Below are positions 1 to 7,738 of a DNA stretch of 32,946 nucleotides, in pieces. Every line of letters begins with the position of its first letter. Within the stretch, counting starts at the first letter, position 1. The DNA comes from Psychrobium sp. (GTDB taxonomy: Bacteria > Pseudomonadota > Gammaproteobacteria > Enterobacterales > Psychrobiaceae), in NCBI GenBank assembly GCA_013214905.1, contig JABSRV010000018.1, positions 1 to 32,946 on the forward strand, in the 5' to 3' direction. A program made the translations under genes and the position numbers. The notes below the pieces were generated by a model. That model ran no database searches and had not been told where the DNA came from. It was given only the letters and a program-made list of their open reading frames with translations.

Positions 1-1531
1 CGGCGGCAGTGCTTCGCGCCGCTAAATTTCTCACTTCATCGGCAACAACAGCGAACCCTCATCCCTACTCGCCAACTCTAGCCGCTTCAATGGCAGCATT
101 TAGTGCTAATAGGTTGGTTTGTGCAGCGATTTCGTCAATCGTACTGATAAAGGTCGAAATACTCACGCTCGCTTGTGAAATTTCATCCATTGCCGCAATC
201 ATTTGCGTCATTTTTTCACTACCAACTTTCGCTTCTTGTTGTGCTTCATTAGCGAATTCTTTGGCTTGGTTAGCATTTTGAGCATTAATATTGATTTGCG
301 AGGTTAGCTCATTGAGCGACGATGAAATATTTTCTAAACTGACGGACTGTGTTCTACCTAACACATCATTGAGATTATTAGACATAGATTGTAAAGCGTG
401 GCCTAACGTATCATCTGCTGACGCTAGTTTTACGTCATGATTTAACTCACCAGCGGCGATTTTGCTAGCCAGTGCTCTTTTTCACGCAATGCTTCCATCA
501 TGTTTTTCATTTGTGCGTAAATACTTTCACCGTTGCTTGATAACTCTAACTGCATGGTTAAATCACCCTTGGCAACAGTTCTCGCGATGTTAGCAATCGC
601 AATTGGTTCACCACCTAGCAATATCATCACATGATTTGTTAAGCAAATAGCGATACTAATGCCAATAATAATCGCGAGTAATGTACTAAACATTGTTGTG
701 GCGATAAATGAATTTCCTGTATTACGCAATTCATCTCTACGCTGCGCCATTAGGCTGCTTTCGCGACTATTGAATGTTGCAATTTGCGCTCGGAATTTAT
801 CAAAGTAGACCTTGCCTTTCGCTTGGCCCACAATGTCTGCCATGTCGTCCATTGTTTTGGCGCTACCAATATCACGGCGTAATTCAAGTTGAGGTTCAAC
901 AACATCACGAACCCAATTATCGATGGTTAGCTTTGCTTCTCCTAGCAACTGAACCTGCGCATTATTGTCTGAGACTGTAGTAGACAATTGAGCGATTAAT
1001 TGGCCAAAGCTCTGTTTTTCATTATTAAATCGTTCAAAAAATTCTTCTTTACCAGCAAGTAAGAAGCCTCTCATGCCTGTTTCCATATCTACCGCGGCAG
1101 CGCAAAATGGCTTGAGCCTTAGCAATAACGTTGTAAGTATGCTCAACCCATTGTGTTAGTTGTCGTAACTCTTCTATATCGCTACTTGTTTTGGCCTGAG
1201 CTTGGCGGGTGGTCATTAATGTATTTTCGCGTTCGATAAAAAGTGCTAATTGGCCACGAAATTTGTCGAAATACGCTTTACCTCGCGCTTCACCAATAAG
1301 CTGAGCCATGTCGTTCATGGTATGAGCATCACCAATTTCGGTACGCAGTTGAATGACAGGCTCTGTCACTTTGACATGCCACTGCTCAATCGTTTCAGAG
1401 ACTTCTTTTAATAGTTTAACTTGGGCGGGATTGTCAGAGACTGTCTGACTTAAATAATGAATCAATGAACTGAACGTTTTATTACCGTTTTCATAAGGGG
1501 CTAAGAATTTTTTACCTCCTGCTAACGGGTA
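1..1531 (-). pseudogene. Methyl-accepting chemotaxis protein with doubled CHASE3 sensor, decayed
   Basis: This is a membrane chemoreceptor broken in several places. Read on the minus strand from 1531 downwards, it gives two successive CHASE3-type helical sensor modules (YPLAGGKKFLAPYENG and, about 140 residues later, MRGFLLAGKEEFFERF). A membrane helix follows at about 630-720, then a HAMP linker and a signalling domain with the motif AAQTNLLALNAAIEAAR. Joining the pieces needs a frame change near 1100 (one extra base before AAAVDMETG) and another near 465-475 (before IAAGELNHD). Inside the conserved signalling tip there are two in-frame stops: TAG at 65-67, where Gln is expected after GE, and TGA at 59-61, where Arg is expected before GFAVVADEVRNLA. 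Both fit C-to-T changes. The 5' part, with the first membrane helix, is cut off at 1530-1531 by an insertion sequence. The 3' end lies outside the window. It is very unlikely to be functional. Confidence 0.9.
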
Positions 1532-1855
1532 ATACCAATCTAGCTAATTAACTGGCCAAATTTATCCAGTCTCTTGTACACATACTTGTTACTCTTTCGG
1601 CACTGTTTAAAAATGAATTCCAAGCTTCACAAATACTACTGACAATATCGTCGTAGCCTTTGAATGATCGGTTAGCTAAGTGGTGTTGTCTCATCCAACT
1701 CCACACCTGCTCGATTGGATTTAATTCGGGTGAATAAGGTGGCAATTTGATCATACTGACATTAGGGAAATCCGCCGATATGTCTTCATTGTGCCAACTA
1801 GCACCATCCATGATGACAATTGCATGTCTCTCTGGATCGGTAATATTTGCAATTA
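1532..1855 (-). mobile_element. Remnant of a first IS630-family element (right end only)
   Basis: The element's outer end is at 1532 and starts ATACCAATC directly after a TA, the usual IS630 target dinucleotide; the TA (1530-1531) sits in the chemoreceptor reading frame. It carries only the last third of its transposase. At 1854-1855 a second IS630 element is inserted at a TA. Sequence beyond the second element (2960 onwards) does not continue this transposase, so the 5' half was lost, probably by deletion next to the second element. Confidence 0.85.
1548..1855 (-). pseudogene. IS630 transposase, C-terminal fragment
   Basis: About 100 residues of the DDE transposase catalytic domain remain. 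They include IVIMDGASWH, which holds the second catalytic Asp, and LPPYSPELNPIEQVW, which holds the catalytic Glu. The N-terminal helix-turn-helix and first Asp are absent. It is clearly related to the neighbouring intact element but much diverged from it (for example WSWMRQHHLANRSFKGY against WQWMRQNEIANRCFDGY), so it is a different IS, not a duplicated copy. An apparent ATG at 1866-1868 lies inside the terminal repeat of the second element and is not a real start. Confidence 0.85.
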
Positions 1856-1871
1856 ATACCAATTGCATTAA
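1856..1871 (+). repeat. Left terminal inverted repeat of the IS630 element
   Basis: The sequence ATACCAATTGCATTAA pairs with 2942-2957 read in reverse with one mismatch. It abuts a TA target dinucleotide. Confidence 0.85.
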
Positions 1872-1914
1872 ATATATGATCTAATGATGCATCGTATTTC
1901 ATAGTAGTTATCTT

Positions 1915-2394
1915 ATGCCTATATTGGAACTTAAGCGTTTAGCTAAAACAGAAAAGAACAGTCGAACAAGACTTCGATATTTAGCTGTCTCTCACTTTGT
2001 TGAGGGGGAATCGCGAACGGCTATCGCTAAGTATTTAAAAGTAGCGCGAGGAAGTGTTAATAGTTGGGTGACCAACTATCTGAATCAAGGAATTGATGGA
2101 CTCAAAGACGCAACGCATTATGGTCGACCGCCTCGTTTATCTTCTCAACAACAGACTTTACTCATTAAATTTGTTGATGATGCTAGCCGTAGTGATAGCG
2201 GTGGTCGCCTACAAGCGAAAGACGTTCAGCAGTTTATAGCCGATAAATTCGATATTGGTTATAAGATTAGGAATGTTTATCGGTTATTGCATCATTTAGG
2301 TTTTTCATGGATAACTAGCCGCTCACGACACCCCAAACAGGATATGAACGCTCAACTCCTTTTTAAAAAGCTTCCTAGTGGAAACGATCCTTAA
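1915..2394 (+). CDS. IS630 transposase, first frame (DNA-binding part)
   Basis: This 159-residue frame encodes the N-terminal half of an IS630-family transposase. It begins with a helix-turn-helix region (AIAKYLKVARGSVNSWV, about residues 38-54), followed by a second winged-helix part ending at LLHHLGFSWITSRSRHPKQD. The protein continues in another frame. After FKK (TTT AAA AAG at 2362-2370) homology passes to the overlapping frame reading SFLVETILNTP. Moving between them needs a +1 (or -2) shift at a T5A5 run. It is either a recoding site, which many IS630-type elements use, or a disabling indel. The same fused protein would carry the full DDE catalytic set. Confidence 0.85.
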   Translation: MPILELKRLAKTEKNSRTRLRYLAVSHFVEGESRTAIAKYLKVARGSVNSWVTNYLNQGIDGLKDATHYGRPPRLSSQQQTLLIKFVDDASRSDSGGRLQAKDVQQFIADKFDIGYKIRNVYRLLHHLGFSWITSRSRHPKQDMNAQLLFKKLPSGNDP

Positions 2395-2941
2395 CACCCC
2401 TGCCTATTTGCCATTGGATCGCGTCGATGTTTGGTTTCAAGACGAGGCAAGATTTGGTCAACAAAATACAACAACCCGGCTATGGGCAACGAAAGGTAGT
2501 AGGCCAAGAGCCGTTAAACAGCAACAATTTGAATATGCGTATTTATTCGGTGCAGTTTGTCCTAGCACTGGAGAAACGCAAGCTATCATAGCCCCTTACA
2601 GTAATAGTGAAATAATGAGAGAACACTTATTATTAATTTCACAATGTACACCGCCTGATCGTTATGCTCTTGTGATTATGGATGGTGCCAGTTGGCATCA
2701 AGATTATCTTGGCGACCAATTCGATAATTTATCAATCATGAAACTTCCGCCGTATTCACCTGAACTCAATCCAATAGAACAAGTCTGGCAATGGATGCGC
2801 CAAAATGAAATAGCAAACCGTTGCTTTGATGGATATGAAGACATTGTCGATGCATGCAGCAATGCATGGAATCGATTTAGAGAAGACAAAAATCGAGTAA
2901 CAAAATTATGTAATAGAGACTGGATCAATCTGGTCAATTGA
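2378..2941 (+). CDS. IS630 transposase, second frame (DDE catalytic part)
   Basis: This frame encodes the catalytic half of the IS630 transposase, up to 187 residues counted from a GTG at 2378. The homologous region actually extends back to about 2366 in the same frame, so it is probably read by frameshift from the upstream frame and does not have its own start. The DDE residues are visible: VDVWFQDEARFG (first Asp), LVIMDGASWH (second Asp) and PPYSPELNPIEQVW (Glu). The end RDWINLVN is the usual C-terminus of this subgroup. No internal stop is present, so the element may be active if the frames are joined. Confidence 0.85.
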   Translation: METILNTPAYLPLDRVDVWFQDEARFGQQNTTTRLWATKGSRPRAVKQQQFEYAYLFGAVCPSTGETQAIIAPYSNSEIMREHLLLISQCTPPDRYALVIMDGASWHQDYLGDQFDNLSIMKLPPYSPELNPIEQVWQWMRQNEIANRCFDGYEDIVDACSNAWNRFREDKNRVTKLCNRDWINLVN

Positions 2942-2957
2942 TTAATGCATTTGGTAT
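2942..2957 (-). repeat. Right terminal inverted repeat of the IS630 element
   Basis: On the minus strand this reads ATACCAAATGCATTAA, matching the left end at 15 of 16 positions. The flanking TA is at 2958-2959. Confidence 0.85.
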
Positions 2958-2973
2958 TAGTTGCATCTCGTTT

Positions 2974-2992
2974 CCTCGAACCTTGTTCGAGG
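2974..2992. repeat. Perfect 8-bp stem hairpin next to the IS
   Basis: CCTCGAAC and GTTCGAGG are separated by CTT. It has no T-tract, so it is not a clear terminator. It lies 17 bp outside the IS end, in sequence that does not belong to either IS. Confidence 0.5.
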
Positions 2993-3066
2993 GACTTTAA
3001 TACAAGACCCACTAACACGGTTTATCTGGCACAGAGACGGCCATTGCTATTTGCCACGTGATTCCT

Positions 3067-3171
3067 GTCATCCCCTAGGTGTTTTTATAGGGGATCTCAT
3101 ATAGCCTTTTATTCACCTACTGGGCAGTAATACGCTGCATGAGATACCGCATAAAAGACTTGCGGTATGAC
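3067..3171. repeat. Dispersed palindromic repeat, copy 1
   Basis: The left arm is GTCATCCCCTAGGTG, then TTTTTATAGGGGATCTCAT; the right arm is TGCATGAGATACCGC, then GCGGTATGAC. Each arm folds on its own (ATCCCCTA with TAGGGGAT). The two arms also pair with each other, so the whole unit can form a cruciform. Related copies are at 3222, 8494 and 32662. Confidence 0.8.
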
Positions 3172-3221
3172 GATGCGGTTATAGAACAGGGAAAGCCATT
3201 GCTGCTATATCCGCGCACACC

Positions 3222-3326
3222 GTCATCCCCTAGGTCTTTTTATAGGGGATCTCATGCAGCCATTTATTCACCCACTTAGCAGTAATACGTGGCAGGAGAT
3301 ACCGCATAAAAGACTTGCGGCATGAC
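3222..3326. repeat. Dispersed palindromic repeat, copy 2
   Basis: It has the same length (105 bp) and the same arms as the copy at 3067, with few substitutions (left arm ending GGATCTCATGCAGCC, right arm ending GCGGCATGAC). It is a tandem duplicate, offset 155 bp from the first copy. Confidence 0.8.
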
Positions 3327-3566
3327 GAGGCGGCTATAGCACAGAGACGACAGTTGCTCACTGCGCATAATAATATGTCTCTTTAGCGCTACGGTTTTCT
3401 ACATCATTTTGATGAGTAATTTACTACTTACGAGTGAAAATCTTTCACCAAGTTGAATTAAAGTAATAATTTTGTAAATGATTTGCTCTAATACCCTTGT
3501 GTTTAACATTTAGCTCCCCATATCTATTTTATCGAAAGTAAAAAATAATAATTATCAGGAAAAAAT

Positions 3567-4271
3567 ATGGCTTCTCAAATTAAAGCGTTAAGTTCAGTTG
3601 ATCACAGTAACGTAAAAATTAAGGACGGATCTAATTTAGATCTGACCAAAAATCAGCAAATTTTACCGCTGATTATCCATGAATTTGCACAAGCTGGTGC
3701 CGCAATGCCAGTTATCTTCATCAAACCAACGGATAAAAAAGTTTATGAGCCTGCTTGTTTACTTGGCTTAAAACCAGAAGAAAACTTATTCTACAAAAGT
3801 GAGAGTGAATGGTTAGGAGATTATGTGCCGGCATTAATCTCACATCATCCTTTTGCTATGGTGCAGACTGAAGGTGAAGAAAATCGTTTGCAAATGTTAA
3901 TTGACGAAAACAGCGATCGTATTAGCAAAGAGGGCGGTGAGTCTCTTTTCGTTGAGGGCAAAGAAACTGAATATCTAACTAAGCGTAAAGAAACACTAGC
4001 TAATTACATTAACAGTGTACAAATCACTCGTGCTTTTTGTACTTATTTGACTGAAAAAGACCTGTTAATAGAACAAACTCTAACAATTGATATTGCTGGT
4101 GAAAAAGTCCAATTAAACGGCATTCACTTGGTTGATGAGAAGAAGTTGAATGAAATGAGTGATGAAGATCATTTGGAGATGCGTAAGCGCGGTTACCTAG
4201 GTCCAATCTATTCACATTTGGGCTCTTTACGACAAGTAAATAGACTGGCCAAATTACGTCAAGAAGCGTAA
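3567..4271 (+). CDS. SapC family protein
   Basis: This 234-residue cytoplasmic-looking protein resembles the SapC family (named after an S-layer-associated gene; its biochemical role is not settled). Typical family features are the N-terminal stretch AGAAMPVIFIKPTD, then LLGLKPEENLFY and SEWLGDYVPALISHHPFAM. The second half is charged, with QITRAFCTYLTEKDLLIEQT and a C-terminal stretch ending GSLRQVNRLAKLRQ. There is no signal peptide. An AGGA sequence lies about nine bases before the ATG. It is transcribed alone towards ahpF, and both share a bidirectional terminator. The family assignment is from recalled sequence character. Confidence 0.75.
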   Translation: MASQIKALSSVDHSNVKIKDGSNLDLTKNQQILPLIIHEFAQAGAAMPVIFIKPTDKKVYEPACLLGLKPEENLFYKSESEWLGDYVPALISHHPFAMVQTEGEENRLQMLIDENSDRISKEGGESLFVEGKETEYLTKRKETLANYINSVQITRAFCTYLTEKDLLIEQTLTIDIAGEKVQLNGIHLVDEKKLNEMSDEDHLEMRKRGYLGPIYSHLGSLRQVNRLAKLRQEA

Positions 4272-4288
4272 TAATATCAGTTAAATAA

Positions 4289-4314
4289 AATACCGCCAAT
4301 TGGCGGTATTTTTG
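4289..4314. terminator. Bidirectional rho-independent terminator between sapC-like gene and ahpF
   Basis: A perfect 22-base palindrome at 4289-4310 (half-site AATACCGCCAA) is followed by T5 on the plus strand and by TTTTATTT on the minus strand. It lies 17 bp after the SapC-family stop and 18 bp after the ahpF stop, so it can end both convergent transcripts. Confidence 0.9.
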
Positions 4315-4328
4315 TGTCTTAATTTTGA

Positions 4329-5885
4329 CTACTCTCTTCGAATTAAGTAATCAAAGGCGCCTAGTGCTGCAGTTGCGCCACTGCCCATGGCGATAATAAT
4401 TTGCTTATACGGACTATCCGTCACATCACCCGCGGCATACACTCCAGCCATTGACGTTTCACCCTGCTTGCTAGTAATTATCTCACCGCGATTAGTCAAT
4501 TCAATGTCGCCCACTAAAAACTCACTGTTGGGCATTAAACCTATTTGTACAAATATCCCCGCTAGCGTAATTTCATGTGATTGGCTGGTTTGACGATCGG
4601 TATACTGCAGCGCTGTTACACGTTTACCGTCACCAATAACGTTAGTGGTTTGAGCATTTAGAATGATCGTCACGTTTGGCAATGATTTTGCTTTACGAAC
4701 CAGTACTTCATCGGCGCGTAATGTGTCAGCGAACTCCAATACCGTTACATGTTCAACAAGGCCAGCGAGATCAATAGCCGCTTCAATACCTGAATTGCCA
4801 CCGCCAACTACCGCAACAGATTTCCCCTTAAATAATGGACCATCACAATGTGGGCAATATGCGACACCTTTGCCGCGATATTCATTCTCGCCAGGCACAT
4901 TCATTTCACGCCATCTCGCGCCAGTGGCTAAAACCACAGATTTACTGCTTAACGTTGCACCATTTTCCAATGTAATATCAATGAGGCCGGTTTCGACATT
5001 GCGAACAACTCGCTTAGCTTTATTGTTATTCATGATATCAACATCATATTCTTTAACGTGCTCTTCCAAGCTAGCCACTAATTTAGGGCCTTGCGTTGCC
5101 TTTACCGAAATGAAGTTTTCAATGGCTAACGTATCACTAACTTGTCCACCAAAGCGATCCGCCACCAAACCTGTTTTTATGCCTTTACGTGCGGCATAAA
5201 TAGCTGCCGCTGCGCCAGCAGGTCCGCCGCCCACGACAAGAAAGTCGAAGTTATCTTTATTACTCATCGCTTTGGCTTGTCTTTTATCTGCACCGCTATC
5301 AACTTTACTCAAAATCTCAGTGAGCGATATACGTCCTTGACTAAAAGACTGACCATTTAAATAAACAGTAGGCACAGCCATGATATCGCGATCAAATACT
5401 TCACTTTGAAATAACGAACCGTCGATCATCACAGACTTTATTTGAGGGTTTATCGCCGCCATCATGTTTAATGCCTGCACTACTTCAGGACAATTTTGGC
5501 AGCTTAAAGAAATGTAAGTTTCAAATTGATATTTCCCCTCAAGGTTTCTCACTTGCTCAATAACCTCGGCATCAATTTTCATGGGGTGTGAGCCACTGTG
5601 CAGCAACGCCATAACCAATGAAGTGAATTCATGACCCATAGGCAAGCCAGCAAAGCGGATCTCACTATCGACCGCGATGCCTCGAACTAACATTGAAGGC
5701 ACACGTTCATCATCGCTGTTACCGCTAACAATAGTAACCAAAGGAGAGAGCGTGGCTATTTGCGCGACTAGGCGGTTTAATTCTTGTGATTTCAAACTAT
5801 CATCTGTGAAGGTGACTAGTTCGACTGGTGTTTTTAAATTGATTAAATAAGTTTTTAACTGGGCTAGCATGGCTGCGTCTAACAT
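4329..5885 (-). CDS. ahpF: Alkyl hydroperoxide reductase subunit F (NADH:peroxiredoxin reductase)
   Basis: This flavoprotein reduces the AhpC peroxiredoxin with electrons from NADH. Its 518 residues match the usual length (about 520). The N-terminal double thioredoxin fold carries the CQNC disulfide near residue 129 ([13 protein letters not shown]). Next come the FAD-binding [19 protein letters not shown] (about 218-236), the redox-active CPHC ([12 protein letters not shown], about 345), the NADH-binding [16 protein letters not shown], and the C-terminal FAD motif [16 protein letters not shown]. All catalytic cysteines are present. A GAGG sequence precedes the ATG at a short distance. It is the second gene after ahpC, 72 bp away, and is probably co-transcribed from the OxyR-controlled ahpC promoter, at a level set by the hairpin between the genes. 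Confidence 0.97.
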   Translation of the reverse strand: MLDAAMLAQLKTYLINLKTPVELVTFTDDSLKSQELNRLVAQIATLSPLVTIVSGNSDDERVPSMLVRGIAVDSEIRFAGLPMGHEFTSLVMALLHSGSHPMKIDAEVIEQVRNLEGKYQFETYISLSCQNCPEVVQALNMMAAINPQIKSVMIDGSLFQSEVFDRDIMAVPTVYLNGQSFSQGRISLTEILSKVDSGADKRQAKAMSNKDNFDFLVVGGGPAGAAAAIYAARKGIKTGLVADRFGGQVSDTLAIENFISVKATQGPKLVASLEEHVKEYDVDIMNNNKAKRVVRNVETGLIDITLENGATLSSKSVVLATGARWREMNVPGENEYRGKGVAYCPHCDGPLFKGKSVAVVGGGNSGIEAAIDLAGLVEHVTVLEFADTLRADEVLVRKAKSLPNVTIILNAQTTNVIGDGKRVTALQYTDRQTSQSHEITLAGIFVQIGLMPNSEFLVGDIELTNRGEIITSKQGETSMAGVYAAGDVTDSPYKQIIIAMGSGATAALGAFDYLIRRE

Positions 5886-5917
5886 AGATACCTCGACAAA
5901 TAATATTCAGAAAATGA

Positions 5918-5941
5918 GGGAGTAGTCATGTAACTACTCCC
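5918..5941 (-). promoter_or_regulatory. Intercistronic hairpin between ahpC and ahpF
   Basis: GGGAGTAGT and ACTACTCCC form a perfect 9-bp stem with a 6-base loop, 16 bp after the ahpC stop. The sequence after it on the minus strand (TCATTTTC) is only a weak T-tract. It may act as a partial terminator or a 3' stabilising structure that gives more AhpC than AhpF, the stoichiometry this enzyme pair needs. The role is inferred. Confidence 0.65.
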
Positions 5942-5957
5942 AATAGATTGTTGGCTG

Positions 5958-6527
5958 TTAAATCTTGCCAACTAAATCTAAAGACGGAGCTAATGTTTCA
6001 CCGCCTGGCTGCCAAGCTGCTGGACAAACTTCGCCATCATGTTCTGCAACATATTGCGCGGCTTTAACTTTACGTAATAACTCGCTTGCGCTGCGGCCTA
6101 TGCCAAGATCATGTACTTCAGAAATCTTGATTTCACCTTCAGGATTAATCACAAAAGTACCGCGTAAGGCTAGACCTTCAGCTTCAATCATTACACCGAA
6201 GTTGCGAGTAATAGCGCCGGTAGGATCGCCAATCATTGGATACTGAATTTTTTTGATAGTGTCTGACGTATCGTGCCATGCTTTATGCGTGAAATGAGTG
6301 TCGGTAGACACCGAATAAACTTCTACGCCCATCTTTTGCAATTCTTCGTAATGGTCTGCCATGTCGCCTAACTCGGTAGGACATACAAATGTAAAGTCAG
6401 CAGGGTAGAAGAAAACGATTGACCATTTGTTGGCTAAGTCAGCTTCGGTTACTTCTACGAATTCACCTTTGTGAAAAGCAGTTGCATTGAATGGCTGTAG
6501 TTTGGTGTTAATGAGTGATTGGTTCAT
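5958..6527 (-). CDS. ahpC: Alkyl hydroperoxide reductase subunit C (2-Cys peroxiredoxin)
   Basis: This cytoplasmic peroxiredoxin reduces hydrogen peroxide and organic hydroperoxides and is recycled by AhpF. Its 189 residues are typical (about 187). The peroxidatic Cys is in [17 protein letters not shown] (about residue 49). The resolving Cys is in [13 protein letters not shown] near the C-terminus. The pattern is that of bacterial AhpC, not of Prx6 or BCP types. An AGGAAT ribosome-binding site lies 5-6 bases before the ATG. A 37-bp OxyR operator lies 68 bp upstream. Confidence 0.97.
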   Translation of the reverse strand: MNQSLINTKLQPFNATAFHKGEFVEVTEADLANKWSIVFFYPADFTFVCPTELGDMADHYEELQKMGVEVYSVSTDTHFTHKAWHDTSDTIKKIQYPMIGDPTGAITRNFGVMIEAEGLALRGTFVINPEGEIKISEVHDLGIGRSASELLRKVKAAQYVAEHDGEVCPAAWQPGGETLAPSLDLVGKI

Positions 6528-6594
6528 GTGTTATTCCTATTAATGGGTTTGTTGAAGACCGGGTAATAATAGGAATATTATTGATATCTGTATA

Positions 6595-6631
6595 ATCGAT
6601 AGTAATTATCGAGATGATAGGTTTTGCCTAT
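6595..6631. promoter_or_regulatory. OxyR operator upstream of ahpC
   Basis: The known OxyR site is two ATAG-N7-CTAT elements separated by 7 bases. Positions 6617-6631 are an exact ATAG-N7-CTAT (ATAGGTTTTGCCTAT). Positions 6595-6609 (ATCGATAGTAATTAT) match the second element at most conserved positions. The spacer 6610-6616 is exactly 7 bases. The site lies between oxyR and ahpC, 68 bp upstream of the ahpC start and about 30 bp past the oxyR stop, where an activator contacting polymerase at ahpC would sit. Confidence 0.85.
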
Positions 6632-6659
6632 GGGTTGTTTTGTTAATCGGTCAGTTGAT

Positions 6660-7559
6660 TTATGGAAGCACACTACTTACCGATTTTCTAACACTCGAGA
6701 CAATAGTACGGACACATTGCATGCGAGAGTAATTGCTTCTAATGAGCAAAGAAATACCGCGCACTGGTTTAGGTTCCACAAAATGTTGGTAGCAGATTTG
6801 CTCATTAGCCAAGTTATTAATGGTAGCAAGCGCTGGCAACATCGTAATGCCCATACCACTGGCCACCATGTGGCGCAGGGTTTCTAAACTAGTACCTTGA
6901 AAGCTGGTGTCCTCTTTGGCGCCTGCCGCAAAGCAATAACCCATAGCTTGATCTTTAAGGCAATGCCCATCCTCTAAGGTCAGAATTCTTTTACCATGTA
7001 GATCGCTTAGACTTAAATTCGCCTTATCAGCCAATGCGTCATCTTTTTGGGTAGCAAGCACTAAAGGTTCATTGAACAAATGATAAGACTCAAAGTTAGA
7101 CATTTCAGTTAAGTAAGGCAATATCAATACGTCTAACTTACCTTCGTGTAACTGTTGCAGCAAAACATCGGTTTTATTCTCATGCAAGAAAAAATTAATG
7201 CGCGGTAACTGACTATTCAGATCGGCCATGATGTGCGGTAATAAATAAGGTGCCAAGGTAGGGATTAGGCCTAAATGTAAATCACCCGCAAATGGATCTA
7301 ACAACGCTTTCGCCGACGATTCAAATTCATCGGCTGCCCTTAATACCTTGCGCGCTTGCTCAACCAATTTTTCCCCCGCAGGCGTAAGCATCACATTGCC
7401 GCGATGACGCTCTACTAGTTGCAAGCCCAATTGCTGTTCTAATTTCATTAGCTGACCGCTTAACGTCGGTTGGCTAACAAAACATGCTTGCGCAGCGTGG
7501 CCAAAATGTCGGTGCTGGTCAATCGCATCAAGGTATTCTAAATCTCGTAATTTAATCAT
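6660..7559 (-). CDS. oxyR: Hydrogen-peroxide sensing LysR-type regulator OxyR
   Basis: OxyR activates peroxide-defence genes when a disulfide forms between two cysteines. Here both are present with the normal spacing in LEDGHCLKDQAMGYC (about residues 199 and 208). The N-terminal winged helix-turn-helix is clear: RDLEYLDAIDQHRHFGHAA and FVSQPTLSGQLMKLE. I place the start at the ATG at 7557-7559, giving MIKLRDLEYL and about 299 residues, in line with E. coli OxyR. A TTG four codons earlier is possible but less likely. No good ribosome-binding site is visible. The gene is directly upstream of, and in the same direction as, its target ahpC. Confidence 0.95.
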   Translation of the reverse strand: MIKLRDLEYLDAIDQHRHFGHAAQACFVSQPTLSGQLMKLEQQLGLQLVERHRGNVMLTPAGEKLVEQARKVLRAADEFESSAKALLDPFAGDLHLGLIPTLAPYLLPHIMADLNSQLPRINFFLHENKTDVLLQQLHEGKLDVLILPYLTEMSNFESYHLFNEPLVLATQKDDALADKANLSLSDLHGKRILTLEDGHCLKDQAMGYCFAAGAKEDTSFQGTSLETLRHMVASGMGITMLPALATINNLANEQICYQHFVEPKPVRGISLLIRSNYSRMQCVRTIVSSVRKSVSSVLP

Positions 7560-7738
7560 TGGTTTAATCAATCATATTTATCATTATATAAGACTATACC
7601 AATTAACTTAAAGCGAGCCAAACAGTGCTGCTTGCTTAATTTCGACGGAAGGCAAATAATTTGTAACAGATACCTACTTTGAAATTAAACGAAGTTCAGT
7701 ATATTAAATAAGCATGAAGCTTATTAAGGAGTCACATT

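Larger units (their letters stand above)
1856..2957 (+). mobile_element. IS630-family insertion sequence, complete, inserted in the older IS
   Basis: The element is 1102 bp. It starts ATACCAATTGCATTAA at 1856, and its other end read in reverse (2957 to 2942) is ATACCAAATGCATTAA, which matches at 15 of 16 positions. A TA flanks each end (1854-1855 and 2958-2959), as expected for the TA duplication made by IS630/Tc1 elements. It contains two overlapping transposase frames. The ends are also similar to the end of the first IS (1532), so both belong to one subgroup. Confidence 0.9.
2958..3566. other. Gene-poor region with tandem palindromic repeats
   Basis: I see no credible gene here. It holds a short hairpin (2974-2992) and two tandem copies of a 105-bp palindromic element (3067-3171, 3222-3326) with a 155-bp period. 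Related linker segments contain variants of CACAGAGACGGCCATTGCT at about 3032, 3187 and 3341. The last 150 bp are AT-rich and probably hold the promoter of the SapC-family gene, but no single promoter stands out. Confidence 0.6.

Noticed and set aside
2974-2992. Hairpin next to the IS as a transcription terminator
   Set aside because: It has no T-tract on either strand and no gene ends close by except the transposase; kept only as an unexplained structure.
2704-3018. A 104-codon frame opposite the IS630 transposase
   Set aside because: It is antisense to conserved DDE motifs and extends across the IS end into repeat-like sequence.
4663-5199. A 178-codon plus-strand frame opposite ahpF
   Set aside because: It is a shadow of the conserved ahpF reading frame.
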